DNA of 64,000 nt from Paracoccus sp. IB05 (GCF_016405985.1 NZ_JAEFCF010000004.1:62001-126000); one strand, 5' to 3'; counted from the first letter of the stretch, positions 1-9,571 are shown. Notes: generated by a model from the letters alone, not told the origin. Numbers and translations: made by a program.

Positions 1-1485
1 GCCGATCAGTTCCAGCAGCTCATCGGTGATCAGGATGATCGCGACGCCCTGATCGGTCAGGTCGCGTAAGACGCGGTAGATTTCCTGTTTCGCCCCGGCA
101 TCGACCCCGCGCGTCGGGTTGTCGAGGATCAGCACATCGGGCTTGCGCTCCAGCCAGCGGGCCAGCACCACCTTTTGCTGATTGCCGCCCGAGAGCCGCG
201 ACATGGCAAGGTCCGGCGTCGCCGAGCGGATCGCCAGCGTGTCGATATGGCTGCGGACCGCACGGCGCTCTTTCCGGCCGTGCCAGATCCCGAAGCGGTT
301 CGAGAACAGATCTCCGCCGCTGCCGGTCGAGAAATTCCAGGCCGTGGGGAAGGAGGGGATGATGCCTTCGGCAAGGCGTTCCGCCGGGATATAGCCCAGG
401 CCCTCGCGGGTGGCGCGGCCGATGTCGGGGCGCCGCAGCGGGCCATTCCCGATTGCAACCTGCCCGGCAAGCGGGCGGATCACTCCGGCAATCGCCTTCC
501 CGAGCCGCGACTTGCCGGAATCGAGCAGCCCGCCAATGCCAAGGATCTCGCCGGGCCGGATTTCGAGACTGATCTCCGGCCCATCGGCCAGCACGCGCAG
601 CCCCTCGGCCCGCAAGGCGGGCGTCACTGGCAGCGTGGTCTGCTGACGGTTCTCGTAGTAATAGTCGGTTGCACGCTCGCGCCCGACCATGAAGCCATGC
701 AGCCGGTGCTCGTCGGTTTCCTGCGGGGTGACGCGGGTGACCATCTCGCCATCTTTCAGCACATAGATCACATCCGAGATTTCCAGCACCTCGGTCAGCC
801 GGTGCGAGACGAAGAGAAGCGAGCCATATTGCCGGATCTTGCGCACCAGGCTGAAAAAGCTCTCCTCATCGCGCCGGTCCAGCGCCGAGGTCGGCTCGTC
901 CAGCAGCACCAGAGGTTCCGTGACCCCGCGCAAAAGTTTCGGCGTCAGGCAGGCGCGGGCGATCTCGATGGATTGCCGGGTCGAGAAATCATAGTCGCCG
1001 GTCTTGCGACGGACATCGACATCCAGCCCAGCGTCGCTGACGATTTCCCGCGCGGCGCGGATCATCGCATCGCGGTCAACCCATTGGCCGAACCGGGTGA
1101 ATCGCGCCTCTTCCCCCAAAAGCAGGTTTTCATAGACCGGCACATTCTGGACGAGGGATTGTTCCTGAAAGACGCGGGTGATGCCCTGCGCCACCGCCGC
1201 GCGGTGGCTCGGCGGGCTATAGGGGGCGCCGGCGAGGTGCAGCGTGCCATGATCGGGCGCAGTCAGGCCCGAAAGGATGTTGAATATGGTCGATTTCCCG
1301 GCGCCATTCTCTCCCACCAGGGTCACCACCGATCGGCGCGGCACGTCGAAAGAGACGTCCGAAATCACCTGCACGGGGCCATAGGACTTCGAAAGGTTGC
1401 GCACTTCCAGCAGGTTGCCGCCAGTGTGTGCTGCGTCCCCCGGCCTCTGCGCCGGGATGGAGTTCCATTCTGATCTGGATGACAT
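1..1485 (-). CDS. Sugar-type ABC transporter ATP-binding protein (RbsA/MglA-like), 3' end cut by window
   Basis: This is the cytoplasmic ATPase of a ribose/galactose-type importer with two nucleotide-binding halves in one chain. From the ATG at 1485 the frame stays open to base 1 (495 codons). The first half has a Walker A GENGAGKST and a Walker B LLDEPTSALD. The second half has the degenerate P-loop LLDSGKSRLGK usual for this family. The signature of the first half reads FSTRQSIEIARA, also typical of the double-ATPase family. The last visible residues (ITDELLELIG) match the end of the second domain, so perhaps 30-60 residues are missing. It is divergent from a matching periplasmic binding protein at 1992. 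The permease is not in the window and probably lies further left. The sugar specificity is unknown; the adjacent oxidative operon suggests the cargo may not be an ordinary sugar. Confidence 0.88.
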   Translation of the reverse strand, partial: MSSRSEWNSIPAQRPGDAAHTGGNLLEVRNLSKSYGPVQVISDVSFDVPRRSVVTLVGENGAGKSTIFNILSGLTAPDHGTLHLAGAPYSPPSHRAAVAQGITRVFQEQSLVQNVPVYENLLLGEEARFTRFGQWVDRDAMIRAAREIVSDAGLDVDVRRKTGDYDFSTRQSIEIARACLTPKLLRGVTEPLVLLDEPTSALDRRDEESFFSLVRKIRQYGSLLFVSHRLTEVLEISDVIYVLKDGEMVTRVTPQETDEHRLHGFMVGRERATDYYYENRQQTTLPVTPALRAEGLRVLADGPEISLEIRPGEILGIGGLLDSGKSRLGKAIAGVIRPLAGQVAIGNGPLRRPDIGRATREGLGYIPAERLAEGIIPSFPTAWNFSTGSGGDLFSNRFGIWHGRKERRAVRSHIDTLAIRSATPDLAMSRLSGGNQQKVVLARWLERKPDVLILDNPTRGVDAGAKQEIYRVLRDLTDQGVAIILITDELLELIG

Positions 1486-1991
1486 TTCGCCTGTTCCGGG
1501 ATGGATGCGACGAGCCTCTCTTTGCCCGGGGACAAAAAGTCTGGCTCGCCACCGGCCACGGACCTCCGCAGCCTCATTCCGGTGAATATAGGCAAGTCAG
1601 AGAGTAAGTGTTTCCAAACAACCCCCGTTTGCGGCAATGCAGCATTCTTAAATCACGATTCTTACAGGCGATATTTTCTCTGCCTCGCCTGTCGGGTGCA
1701 TTTTGCTGAAATTACGGATCGATTCTGAGAGATTATTGCCCACAAATCCGAGGGGTGGCGGGAAGGTAATTCCTGCCGGCGCAGAATATTTTTCGCCTTA
1801 AGTGGTGCCAAACAGATCATATCTTCTGTTGAGCGCATTCCTTCCAATTCGACCCGGCTAATTGGCAGGAATTGCCCGGATCGGCGCCGAGAATGATAAA
1901 GATCTGACTGTGCCCTTCGTGTCATCTGTTCTGTCGCCAGGCCCCTGACCACAAGCGTTGCGGGAGGCCGGCATCAGATGCGGAGATATCC
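1486..1991. promoter_or_regulatory. Divergent intergenic region between the ABC ATPase and the binding protein
   Basis: About 500 bases with no convincing coding sequence and a lower GC content than the flanks, so it probably carries promoters for both directions. It contains a spaced inverted repeat: AATTCCTGCC at 1768-1777 and GGCAGGAATT at 1864-1873. Allowing one mismatch, the arms extend to 13 bases. These could be paired operator sites. A purine-rich GGAG at about 1980 serves the gene starting at 1992. Confidence 0.5.
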
Positions 1992-3332
1992 ATGAAATTC
2001 CTGAAACAGGCCGGCGGATGGTTTTCGCCCGATGATACTGCGGCGGTTGACGGTCACCTTGACCGGCTCGACACGAAAGGTGTCTCGCGGCGCGATCTGC
2101 TGGCGCTTGGATCGGCGGGGCTGGCGGCGACCGCTTTCGCCGGGATCAGCGGCCTGCCGAATGTGGCGCTTGCCTCGGCGGATGGTAAACTGGCCTATCT
2201 GGCCTGGACCAGCCGGGTCGAATTCATGATCCAGGCGAGCCGCGCGACCGAAGCCGCCACCCGCGAGCTTGGCTTTTCCTATAGCTATCTCGATGGGCAG
2301 ATGAGCAGCCAGACCCAGCTGGACCAGGCCGAACAGCAGCTGGGCCTTGGCGTGAATGCGATCATTCTGCACGCGCCCGATGGCAGTGCAGTGCGGCGGA
2401 TCGCGGAATATTCGGCGCAGAACAAGACCTATTTCTCGAATGTCTGGGCGACGTTACCCTGGCTCACCCCCTTCGATGTCAGTGATTACTACACGCTCTA
2501 TGCCGTGCCCGAAGAATTCACGGCCCATGGTGCGGTGACGCGGATCCTGCTTGATGAGGTGACAAAGCGCTTTGGCGGCGGCAAGATTATCGGCGTCACC
2601 GGGGTGCCCGGGTTCTCGACCGATACGGTGCGCAGCCGGGGGCGGGACGCGGCCTTTGCTGATTTCCCCAAAACCACGCTTGCCGACCAGCTGCCGGGGC
2701 TCTTCAACCGCGAAGATTCACTCAAGGCCGCCCAGGACCTGCTGACCCGCCACCCCGATATAAGGGGCGTTGTGGCGCAGAATGACGATGTGGCGATGGG
2801 GGTGATCGCGGCGCTGCGCGCAGCCGGGCTGGTGCCGGGCGAGGATGTGCTGGTGGTTGCCGCGGATGGCACGGCCGAAGGGTTGCTGGCGGTAAAAAGC
2901 GGGCAGTTGCTGGCCACTTCGGCCAATTCTCCGGCCTATCAGGCGGGTCTTTTCACCTCGCGGCTTTATGATGTTCTGAATGGCTGGCAACCCCGCGCCT
3001 CCGAGCGGATGCAAAACTGGAAATCGCTGATCGTTACGGCAGAGAATGTCGACGGCTATATCGCGCGCCATGTCGATAATGGCGATGTCTTGCCCTTTGA
3101 TTATCGCCGGATGTCGAAAGTTCTGCACCCGGAAGACTGGGATCCCCAGGCACAGGTGACGCCGCTTGATATTGACCATGAATGGAACGGGTTTGAGAAA
3201 CCTCCGGGCTGGGACTATCCGGCGCCCTATAAAGCCGCCAGAGAGAATGGCGAATGGGAGGCGGTGATGGCGGAATATGCCGAACATTACCGGATTCCGT
3301 TTGAAGGCCCGTCGCCTTTCGCGAAATCCTGA
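1992..3332 (+). CDS. Ribose-type ABC transporter periplasmic substrate-binding protein, TAT signal
   Basis: A 446-residue solute-binding protein of the Peripla_BP_4 (ribose/galactose) family. The N-terminus has a twin-arginine signal: SRRDLLALG followed by a hydrophobic alanine-rich stretch ending near ALA (about residues 33-61). The mature part has the family pattern: GVNAIILHAPDG, a central GGGKIIGVTGVPG and the VVAQNDDVAMG hinge region. At 446 residues it is roughly 100 longer than a usual ribose-binding protein; the excess is a C-terminal tail rich in Trp, Tyr and Pro. The start follows a GGAG at the right distance. It is divergent from the ABC ATPase at 1-1485 and leads the oxidative operon, so it probably delivers the substrate of that operon. 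Confidence 0.85.
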   Translation: MKFLKQAGGWFSPDDTAAVDGHLDRLDTKGVSRRDLLALGSAGLAATAFAGISGLPNVALASADGKLAYLAWTSRVEFMIQASRATEAATRELGFSYSYLDGQMSSQTQLDQAEQQLGLGVNAIILHAPDGSAVRRIAEYSAQNKTYFSNVWATLPWLTPFDVSDYYTLYAVPEEFTAHGAVTRILLDEVTKRFGGGKIIGVTGVPGFSTDTVRSRGRDAAFADFPKTTLADQLPGLFNREDSLKAAQDLLTRHPDIRGVVAQNDDVAMGVIAALRAAGLVPGEDVLVVAADGTAEGLLAVKSGQLLATSANSPAYQAGLFTSRLYDVLNGWQPRASERMQNWKSLIVTAENVDGYIARHVDNGDVLPFDYRRMSKVLHPEDWDPQAQVTPLDIDHEWNGFEKPPGWDYPAPYKAARENGEWEAVMAEYAEHYRIPFEGPSPFAKS

Positions 3333-3341
3333 TCATGGCTG

Positions 3342-4763
3342 ATGATTGCAGCCATGAATAGCCAGGCGACAGCTGCGGTACTCGTGATCGGTGACGGGCT
3401 CTCCGGGGCGCTGGTGGCGGCGGCCCTGCTGCGCCAGGGCGCCCCGGTGATCCTGATCGGTGAGAATGGCCGGCCGGGGCAGGGCACTGCCTATGCCGCT
3501 GGGGCAGATATCCACCAGGCCAATGGCCCGGCCTCGGCGCTGAGCGCCGACCCTGCGGATCCGGACCATTTCAGCCGCTGGCTGGAGCACCGCTATGCCG
3601 GTGGCCCGCTCCCAGGGGGCGGGCCGCAGGCACGGGCGGCGGATGTCTTTGTGCCGCGCTGGCTTTACGGCCATTACGCCGCTTCGATCCTGGAGGCGGC
3701 TGCGCTGAATGGGGGCCTGACCTGCATCACGGGTGAGGTCACCGACCTCGCGCCTAAGGCGGGTGGTGTCAGTGCCAGGCTGGCGGATGGGCGCGAGTTT
3801 GCAGGCCGGAATGCGGTGCTGGCAACCGGGCTGCATTTTTCGCGCCCCGATGCGGGCCAGGCCGCTGGTGAAGCGATTGCCCCCTGGGACATCGCGCGGA
3901 TGCGCGCGCTGCCGCCGGGGGCCGAAGTTGCGATCATCGGATCGGGGCTGAGTATGGTCGATGCGGTGGCTTCGCTGGCGGAGGCGGGCCATCACGGCCA
4001 TATCACGGTCATTTCGCGCCATGGCCGCCGGCCAGAGCCGCGCCGGCTGGCACCGGAATGGCCGGATTACCTATCCGACCTGCCTGACCATATCACCATC
4101 CGCGCGCTTTTCGCGCTGGTGGTCCGGGAATGCCGGCTGGCCCAGGCCTCGGGGCGCGACTGGCAATCGCCGCTGGATCTGGTGCGGGCCCATATCGGGC
4201 GCTGGTGGCGGGCTTCTGATCCAGGTGAGAAACGGCGCTTTCAGCGCCATGTCCGCAGCCTGTGGGAGGTCCATCATCACCGCGCCCCGCCCATCGGTTA
4301 TGCCCATGTCAGTGCGGCCGCGCGCGAGGGGCGGCTGCACCAGGTCGCCTCGACCGTGCAGGGGATCAAGGAAGGACGGGGCGTGACGATCCGCCACCGC
4401 CTGCGCGGCGGTCATGCGGTGACGGCGTCGCGGTTCGATGCGGTGATCCTCTCTGCCGGGGTGGAATATGACTGGCGGCGGATCGAACGGCCGCTGGTCC
4501 AGAACCTGCTGGAACGCGGGCTGGTGCGCCCCGGGCCGCTGTCGCTGGGGATTGACGCGGCGCCTGACGGGCGGGTGACGGGCCGCGACGGCCAACCGTC
4601 GCTTTGGCTCTTTGCACTTGGCCCCCCGTTGCGCGGGCTTTGGTGGGAGAGCACCGCCATCCCCGATATCGCGCGGCAAGCCGTGGAAATTGCAGAAATT
4701 ATAGGGTCGGAACGGGATGTCGTCCCCGACCAGACGAAGGAGAAAGTGAATGAGCCAGATTGA
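3342..4763 (+). CDS. FAD/NAD(P)-binding protein (NAD_binding_9, YdhS-like)
   Basis: A 473-residue flavoprotein with an N-terminal dinucleotide-binding fold (VIGDGLSGALVAAAL, about residues 14-28) and a second glycine-rich motif (AIIGSGLSMVDA, about residues 197-208). This matches the pfam13454 family, which includes E. coli YdhS and has no settled reaction. The start is uncertain: ATG 3342 gives the longest frame and ATG 3354 (MNSQ) is as good, neither with a strong ribosome site. The gene begins ten bases after the binding protein and overlaps the next gene by 14 bases, so translation is probably coupled. In this operon it may supply reduced flavin or act on the transported compound; that is inference. 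Confidence 0.75.
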   Translation: MIAAMNSQATAAVLVIGDGLSGALVAAALLRQGAPVILIGENGRPGQGTAYAAGADIHQANGPASALSADPADPDHFSRWLEHRYAGGPLPGGGPQARAADVFVPRWLYGHYAASILEAAALNGGLTCITGEVTDLAPKAGGVSARLADGREFAGRNAVLATGLHFSRPDAGQAAGEAIAPWDIARMRALPPGAEVAIIGSGLSMVDAVASLAEAGHHGHITVISRHGRRPEPRRLAPEWPDYLSDLPDHITIRALFALVVRECRLAQASGRDWQSPLDLVRAHIGRWWRASDPGEKRRFQRHVRSLWEVHHHRAPPIGYAHVSAAAREGRLHQVASTVQGIKEGRGVTIRHRLRGGHAVTASRFDAVILSAGVEYDWRRIERPLVQNLLERGLVRPGPLSLGIDAAPDGRVTGRDGQPSLWLFALGPPLRGLWWESTAIPDIARQAVEIAEIIGSERDVVPDQTKEKVNEPD

Positions 4764-6015
4764 CCAGCTTTGGGGCGCGCCCCCAGCGGCGCAAACGGAT
4801 CCTGGCAGCCGGTATGAGGAGGTCGCATCTGGTTTTCGTCCGGTCCTGGCCGCGATTACCGATGCATTTGGCCGGCGCGAGCGCGAGCACAGCCTGCCGT
4901 TGGAACAGATCGCGGCGCTGAAGCAAAGCGGCTTTACCGCGACGCGGCTGCCGGTTTCGGAAGGCGGCAAGGGCCTCAGCTTTCCGGAATTCCTGAACCT
5001 GATCATCGAACTGGCCGAGGCGGATTCGAACATCGCCCAGGCGCTGCGGGTGCATTTCGGTTTTGTCGAGGATGTGCTGAACCAGCGCGATCCGGCGCGG
5101 CGCGCGCTCTGGGCCCCGCGGCTGGCGGCGGGGGATCTGGTCGGTGTCGGCTTTACCGAAATCGGCGAGGCAAAGACCGACCGTTTCTCGACACGGCTCA
5201 GCCAGACGGCTGACGGGCTGCGGCTGACCGGCAGGAAATTCTACACCACCGGCACGCTTTACGCCGACTGGATCGATGTTTCCGCCAGCGACGATCAGGG
5301 CGAGACGGTCTTTGCCTTTGTGCCCCGCACCGCGCCGGGCGTGACGGTGCTGGATGACTGGGACGGGTTCGGCCAGCGTCTTTCGGCCTCGGGCACGAGC
5401 ATTTATGAGACTGTCGAAGTTGCGCCGGAGAACCTTTGGCAAGGGGCCGAACGGCTGCGCTATTCGACTGCCTATTACCAGCTTTACCATCTCGCGACGC
5501 TGGTGGGCATCGGGCGGGCGCTGGTGCGCGATACCGTGGCAGAGCTCGGGTTGCGGCGGCGCACCTTCAGCCACGCCAATGCCGCGCTGCCGCGCCATGA
5601 TGCGCAGGTCCTGGCGGTGCTGGGCAAGCTCCGCGCCCAGGTCTATGCCGCCCAGGCGATCACGCTGAAAGCGGCCGAGGCGGTCGGACGCGCCTTCGCC
5701 ACCCGGTTTGCCGGCGATGAGGCAGCGGAGGACGCCGCGAATATCGTGGCCGAACTGGAATCGGCCCAGGCGCAATCGGTGGTGATCGACCTGATCCTCG
5801 CCGCGACGACCTCGCTGTTCGATGCGCTGTCGGCCTCGGCCACGCGCAGCGGGCTGGGGCTCGACCGCCACTGGCGCAATGCCCGCACCCTCGCCTCGCA
5901 TAATCCGCGCATCTACAAGGACCGGATCATTGGCGACTGGGCGGTGAATGGCACCACGCCGCCGCCGCAATGGATCGCCGCGATACACCCGGATGCCAAA
6001 CCGGCGGTGGCATAA
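4750..6015 (+). CDS. Acyl-CoA dehydrogenase-fold flavoenzyme, SfnB/DszC-like
   Basis: A 421-residue member of the acyl-CoA dehydrogenase superfamily, closest in pattern to the SfnB sulfur-acquisition oxidoreductase and DszC monooxygenase group. Features include TRLPVSEGG near residues 57-65, GFTEIGEAK in the middle domain, and a C-terminal end LDRHWRNARTLASHNP that is characteristic of the DszC/SfnB branch rather than of fatty-acid enzymes. Such proteins use FMN or FAD to hydroxylate or oxidise small organic, often sulfur-containing, compounds. The start has an upstream GGAGAAAG and lies inside the end of the preceding gene. It is followed after 12 bases by an SDR gene. The true substrate cannot be read from sequence. 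Confidence 0.83.
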   Translation: MSQIDQLWGAPPAAQTDPGSRYEEVASGFRPVLAAITDAFGRREREHSLPLEQIAALKQSGFTATRLPVSEGGKGLSFPEFLNLIIELAEADSNIAQALRVHFGFVEDVLNQRDPARRALWAPRLAAGDLVGVGFTEIGEAKTDRFSTRLSQTADGLRLTGRKFYTTGTLYADWIDVSASDDQGETVFAFVPRTAPGVTVLDDWDGFGQRLSASGTSIYETVEVAPENLWQGAERLRYSTAYYQLYHLATLVGIGRALVRDTVAELGLRRRTFSHANAALPRHDAQVLAVLGKLRAQVYAAQAITLKAAEAVGRAFATRFAGDEAAEDAANIVAELESAQAQSVVIDLILAATTSLFDALSASATRSGLGLDRHWRNARTLASHNPRIYKDRIIGDWAVNGTTPPPQWIAAIHPDAKPAVA

Positions 6016-6027
6016 GGAAGCAAGATT

Positions 6028-6885
6028 ATGACATTAAAGGATAATTCGGTCTGGTTCATCACCGGCGCCTCCACTGGCTTCGGCGCGATCTTTGCCCGCC
6101 AGGCGCTGGAGGCCGGGCATCGTGTGGTCGCAACCGCGCGCGACATCCGCGCGCTGGAGCCACTGGCCGCAAGCTTTGGCAATCGCGTTCTGCCGCTCGC
6201 GCTGGACGTGACGGATGGGCCTGCGCGCGAGGCGGCGGTCGCTGGTGCCGAGGCGCGGTTCGGGGCGATTGATGTCCTCGTGAACAATGCCGGGTTTGGC
6301 TATCTTGCGGCCCAGGAGGAAGGCCAGGACGCCGAAATCCGCCAGGTTTTCGAGGTGAATGTCTTTGCCCTCGCGGCCCTGACGCGGCTGGTCCTGCCGG
6401 GTCAGCGGGCGCGCGGCCATGGTCATATCGTCAATATCAGCTCGGTCGCCGGGCTCGCGGCGAAGCCTGGTGTCGGCTATTACGCTGCGACGAAATTCGC
6501 GGTCGAGGCGCTGGCGGAAGCGCTGTCGGAAGAGGTGGCCGAGTTCGGGATCCGGGTGCTTCTGGTCGAACCGGGGCCGTTCCGTACCGATTTCGCCGGA
6601 CGCTCGATCCTCGCAGCACCGCAGATCGCGGCCTATCATGGCCGTGTCGCGCATCAGCGTCCGGCCTCGATCCGGGCCGGCGCGGGCCAGGAAGACGGAG
6701 ATCCCAAACGCGCGGTGCAACTGGTGCTGGCGCAGCTCGCGCGCGATGACGCGCCGCTGCGGCTGGCGCTTGGCGCCATCGCGGTCGATCGCGCGCTGGA
6801 AAAGCTGGAGCCGCTGGTGGCAGAGCTGAAGGCGCAGCGCCCCCTTTCCATCGCCGCCGACCACAAACCGGAGGGAGGCGCATGA
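6028..6885 (+). CDS. Short-chain dehydrogenase/reductase (SDR)
   Basis: A 285-residue classical SDR. It has the cofactor motif TGASTGFG near the N-terminus, the structural NNAG motif, an active-site serine in NISSVAG and the catalytic YxxxK as YYAATKFAV. Good spacing to AGGAAG supports the ATG at 6028. It is the third of four co-directional enzymes, and its 3' end overlaps the next start by four bases (ATGA). It probably oxidises or reduces an alcohol/carbonyl intermediate formed by the neighbouring monooxygenases; the substrate is unknown. Confidence 0.85.
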   Translation: MTLKDNSVWFITGASTGFGAIFARQALEAGHRVVATARDIRALEPLAASFGNRVLPLALDVTDGPAREAAVAGAEARFGAIDVLVNNAGFGYLAAQEEGQDAEIRQVFEVNVFALAALTRLVLPGQRARGHGHIVNISSVAGLAAKPGVGYYAATKFAVEALAEALSEEVAEFGIRVLLVEPGPFRTDFAGRSILAAPQIAAYHGRVAHQRPASIRAGAGQEDGDPKRAVQLVLAQLARDDAPLRLALGAIAVDRALEKLEPLVAELKAQRPLSIAADHKPEGGA

Positions 6886-8234
6886 GCCGCAAGCTGCGCC
6901 TTGGCGCCTTTCTGCCCGGCGGCGGCCAGCATGTCGCGGCCTGGCGCCACCCGGATCAACCGCTGGACGGCGCGGTCAGTCTGGCCTTTCACCAGGAGCT
7001 CGCGGCCCTGGCCGAACGCGGGCTGTTCGACGCCTATTTCCTTGCGGATACGCTTTCTGCCGAAATCGGCGGGCGTGAGGGCGGCAGTGCAAAGGCCGCC
7101 GGGTTCGAGCCGCTGACCCTGTTTGCGGCGCTGTCAGTCACCACGAAACATATCGGCTTCATCGCCACCGCCTCGACCAGCTATGAGGAACCCTATCACG
7201 TCGCCCGCCGCTTCGCCTCGCTTGATATGATCTCGGGCGGGCGGGCGGCCTGGAATGTGGTGACCTCGCATGGGGACGGGCCGGCGCGGAACTTCGGCCT
7301 TGCGGCGCAATATGGCCATGATGCGCGCTATGCCCGCGCGGCTGAGCATCTCGATGTGGTCAAACAGCTCTGGGACAGCTGGGATGATGATGCCTTCCTG
7401 CGGGATCGCGCCACGGGGGTCTATTTTGACCCGGAAAAGGTGCGGCCGATCCGGCATGAGGGGGCGTTTTTCCGCGTCGAAGGCCCGCTGAATGCGCCGC
7501 GCCCGCCGCAGGGCCATCCGGTGATTGTCCAGGCCGGGCAGTCAGAGACCGGCCGCGATTTTGCCGCCGCCTCGGCCGAGGTGATCTTTACCACGCAGCA
7601 GGATCTGGCTTCGGCTCAGGCGTTTTATGCCGATGTGAAGGGGCGGGCGGCGGCGCTTGGCCGGGCGTCGGATGAGATCCTGATCATGCCGGGCCTCGCG
7701 CCTTTTATCGGGGCGACAAAGGCCGAGGCCCAGGCGAAATATGACGCGCTGAACGCGCTGATCCTGCCGGAAGAGGGGATCGGGCTTCTGAATGCGCTGA
7801 CCGGGGGGACGCTGGATCTGGCGGGCTATCCGCTGGACGGTCCGCTGCCGCAGGCGCCTGCGACCGAGGGGATGAAAAGCCGTCAGCAGCTTTTGCGCCG
7901 TATCGCGGATGAGACCGGCTTCTCGATCCGCGAGCTTTATGCCTGGGTTGCCACCGCGCGCGGTCATCTGACGCTGATCGGAACGCCTGTCGAGATCGCC
8001 GATCTGATGGAGGAATGGCTGACCTCGCGCGGCGCGGACGGGTTCAACATCCTGCCGCCCTGGCTGCCGGGCGGGCTTGAGGATTTCGTGACGCTTGTCA
8101 TCCCCGAATTGCAACGGCGCGGTATCTTCCGCCGCGAATATGAGGGGCGGAGCCTGCGCGAAAATCTCGGTCTGAAACGGCCTGCGAACCGCTGGTCTTC
8201 GGTCGGGTCTGATCCGGGTCTGGCGGCGGAATAG
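6882..8234 (+). CDS. LLM-class flavin-dependent monooxygenase, NtaA/SnaA/DszA family
   Basis: A 450-residue FMN-dependent monooxygenase of the luciferase-like superfamily. Family marks are the N-terminal RLGAFLPGGGQHVAAWRHP, the SGGRAAWNVVTS motif and HPVIVQAGQSETGRDFAA. NtaA, DmoA, DszA and SnaA act on nitrilotriacetate, dimethyl sulfide, dibenzothiophene sulfone and similar compounds with reduced FMN from a separate reductase. No such reductase is fused here; the FAD protein at 3342 is a candidate partner by position only. A GGAGG precedes the start. It ends the operon and faces fliI tail to tail with 32 bases between stop codons. Confidence 0.87.
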   Translation: MSRKLRLGAFLPGGGQHVAAWRHPDQPLDGAVSLAFHQELAALAERGLFDAYFLADTLSAEIGGREGGSAKAAGFEPLTLFAALSVTTKHIGFIATASTSYEEPYHVARRFASLDMISGGRAAWNVVTSHGDGPARNFGLAAQYGHDARYARAAEHLDVVKQLWDSWDDDAFLRDRATGVYFDPEKVRPIRHEGAFFRVEGPLNAPRPPQGHPVIVQAGQSETGRDFAAASAEVIFTTQQDLASAQAFYADVKGRAAALGRASDEILIMPGLAPFIGATKAEAQAKYDALNALILPEEGIGLLNALTGGTLDLAGYPLDGPLPQAPATEGMKSRQQLLRRIADETGFSIRELYAWVATARGHLTLIGTPVEIADLMEEWLTSRGADGFNILPPWLPGGLEDFVTLVIPELQRRGIFRREYEGRSLRENLGLKRPANRWSSVGSDPGLAAE

Positions 8235-8266
8235 GCCGGTGTCGGGGCGCCTGTCGTCCCGGCCCC

Positions 8267-9571
8267 TCACGCTTTCAGAAGGATCTGCAACCGCTCGAAA
8301 CTCGCCTTATTGCCGCCGGGCGGCGCGGGCTCAGCAAGGAAGCCATCAAGGCCCGGCCAGAGCCGGATCGCGCGGTCGATCTGCGGGTCACTTCCGGCGA
8401 CATAAAGCCCGGCATGGATCATCATCTCGGCCTGATCATAGGCGGATAAGAGCCTGCGCGTCTCGGTGATCACCTCGTTTTCCATCTCTGTCGCGGCGCC
8501 GGGCAGGCTCCGCGAGACCGAACGCAAGAGATCCACCGCCGGATAGCGACCACGCTCAGCAATATCGCGGCTGAGCACGACATGGCCGTCCACCGTGCCG
8601 CGAATGATATCGGCGATCGGCTCCTCCATATCCGACCCGGCGACCAGCACTGAAAACACTGCCGTAATATCGCCGGACCCCTCGATACCCGGCCCCGCCC
8701 GTTCGCATAAGGACATCAGCGCATGGGCGGTCGAGGGCGGGTAGCCGCGCAGCGAGGCCACCTCGCCCGAGGCGAGCGCGACCTCGCGATGCGCCTCGGC
8801 AAAGCGGGTGACGGAATCGACCAGAAGCAGCACATGTTTGCCAAGGTCGCGGAAATGTTCGGCCACGGTCATCGCCGAGAGGAGGCAGCGTTTGCGCATC
8901 AGCGGGGACTGATCCGAGGTCGCGGTCACGACGACCGAGCGCGCCATTCCCTCCGGCCCGAGCACCTTATCGGTGAATTCCCTGAGTTCGCGACCGCGTT
9001 CCCCCACCAGCGCGATCACTGCCACATCCGCCTGCACCCCGCGCGCGAACCGCGCCAGCAGCGAGGATTTCCCGACGCCGGAGCCTGCAAAAAGCCCGAT
9101 CCGCTGCCCCCGGACCAGCGGCAGCAGCGTGTCAAACACCGCCACGCCGGTCGAGAGCCGCGCGCCAAAACCGCGCCGATGCGCGGGGTCGGGCGGGGTG
9201 GCGACCATCGGCCGTCGCTCTGGCCCCGCCAGCAGGGGGCGTCCGTCAAGCGGCCGGCCCAGCGGATCGACGATCCGGCCCAGCCAGGAGGAATCGGGGG
9301 CAAGGTCGACCTTTCCGACCAGTTCGACCCGGCTGCCGATCCCGAGGCCGCCGGTCTCGCCTTCGGGCAGGATCAGGGCGCCTGATTCCGAGACACTGAT
9401 CACTTCGCCGCCGAGTTGCACCGCGCCTGCAAGCACGCGGTCACCGGGCGAGGCACCGTGTAAGCCTTTGACAACAAGGCTTCCCATCGTGTTTCCGGTG
9501 ATACGGCCCACCTCTCGCACCGCCGAGATCGCGGCGATTTCTGCACGAAGTGAGTCAAATGCGAATGCCAT
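8267..9571 (-). CDS. fliI: Flagellum-specific ATPase FliI
   Basis: A 434-residue F1-beta-like ATPase that powers export of flagellar subunits through the basal-body type III apparatus at the inner membrane. It has Walker A AGSGVGKS (about residues 162-169), Walker B VLLLVDSVTRF (about 247-257) and the conserved ERGRELREF stretch. The longest frame begins 27 codons earlier at 9652, but the ATG at 9571 has a G-rich ribosome site and gives the normal FliI N-terminus, so it was chosen. It is divergent from flgB. Its downstream side abuts an unrelated monooxygenase gene, whereas fliI is usually followed by more flagellar genes. Confidence 0.93.
   Translation of the reverse strand: MAFAFDSLRAEIAAISAVREVGRITGNTMGSLVVKGLHGASPGDRVLAGAVQLGGEVISVSESGALILPEGETGGLGIGSRVELVGKVDLAPDSSWLGRIVDPLGRPLDGRPLLAGPERRPMVATPPDPAHRRGFGARLSTGVAVFDTLLPLVRGQRIGLFAGSGVGKSSLLARFARGVQADVAVIALVGERGRELREFTDKVLGPEGMARSVVVTATSDQSPLMRKRCLLSAMTVAEHFRDLGKHVLLLVDSVTRFAEAHREVALASGEVASLRGYPPSTAHALMSLCERAGPGIEGSGDITAVFSVLVAGSDMEEPIADIIRGTVDGHVVLSRDIAERGRYPAVDLLRSVSRSLPGAATEMENEVITETRRLLSAYDQAEMMIHAGLYVAGSDPQIDRAIRLWPGLDGFLAEPAPPGGNKASFERLQILLKA

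Noticed and set aside
175-1473. 432-codon open frame on the + strand
   Set aside because: It is antisense to the sugar-type ABC ATPase, whose Walker motifs are clear; the + product has no family pattern.
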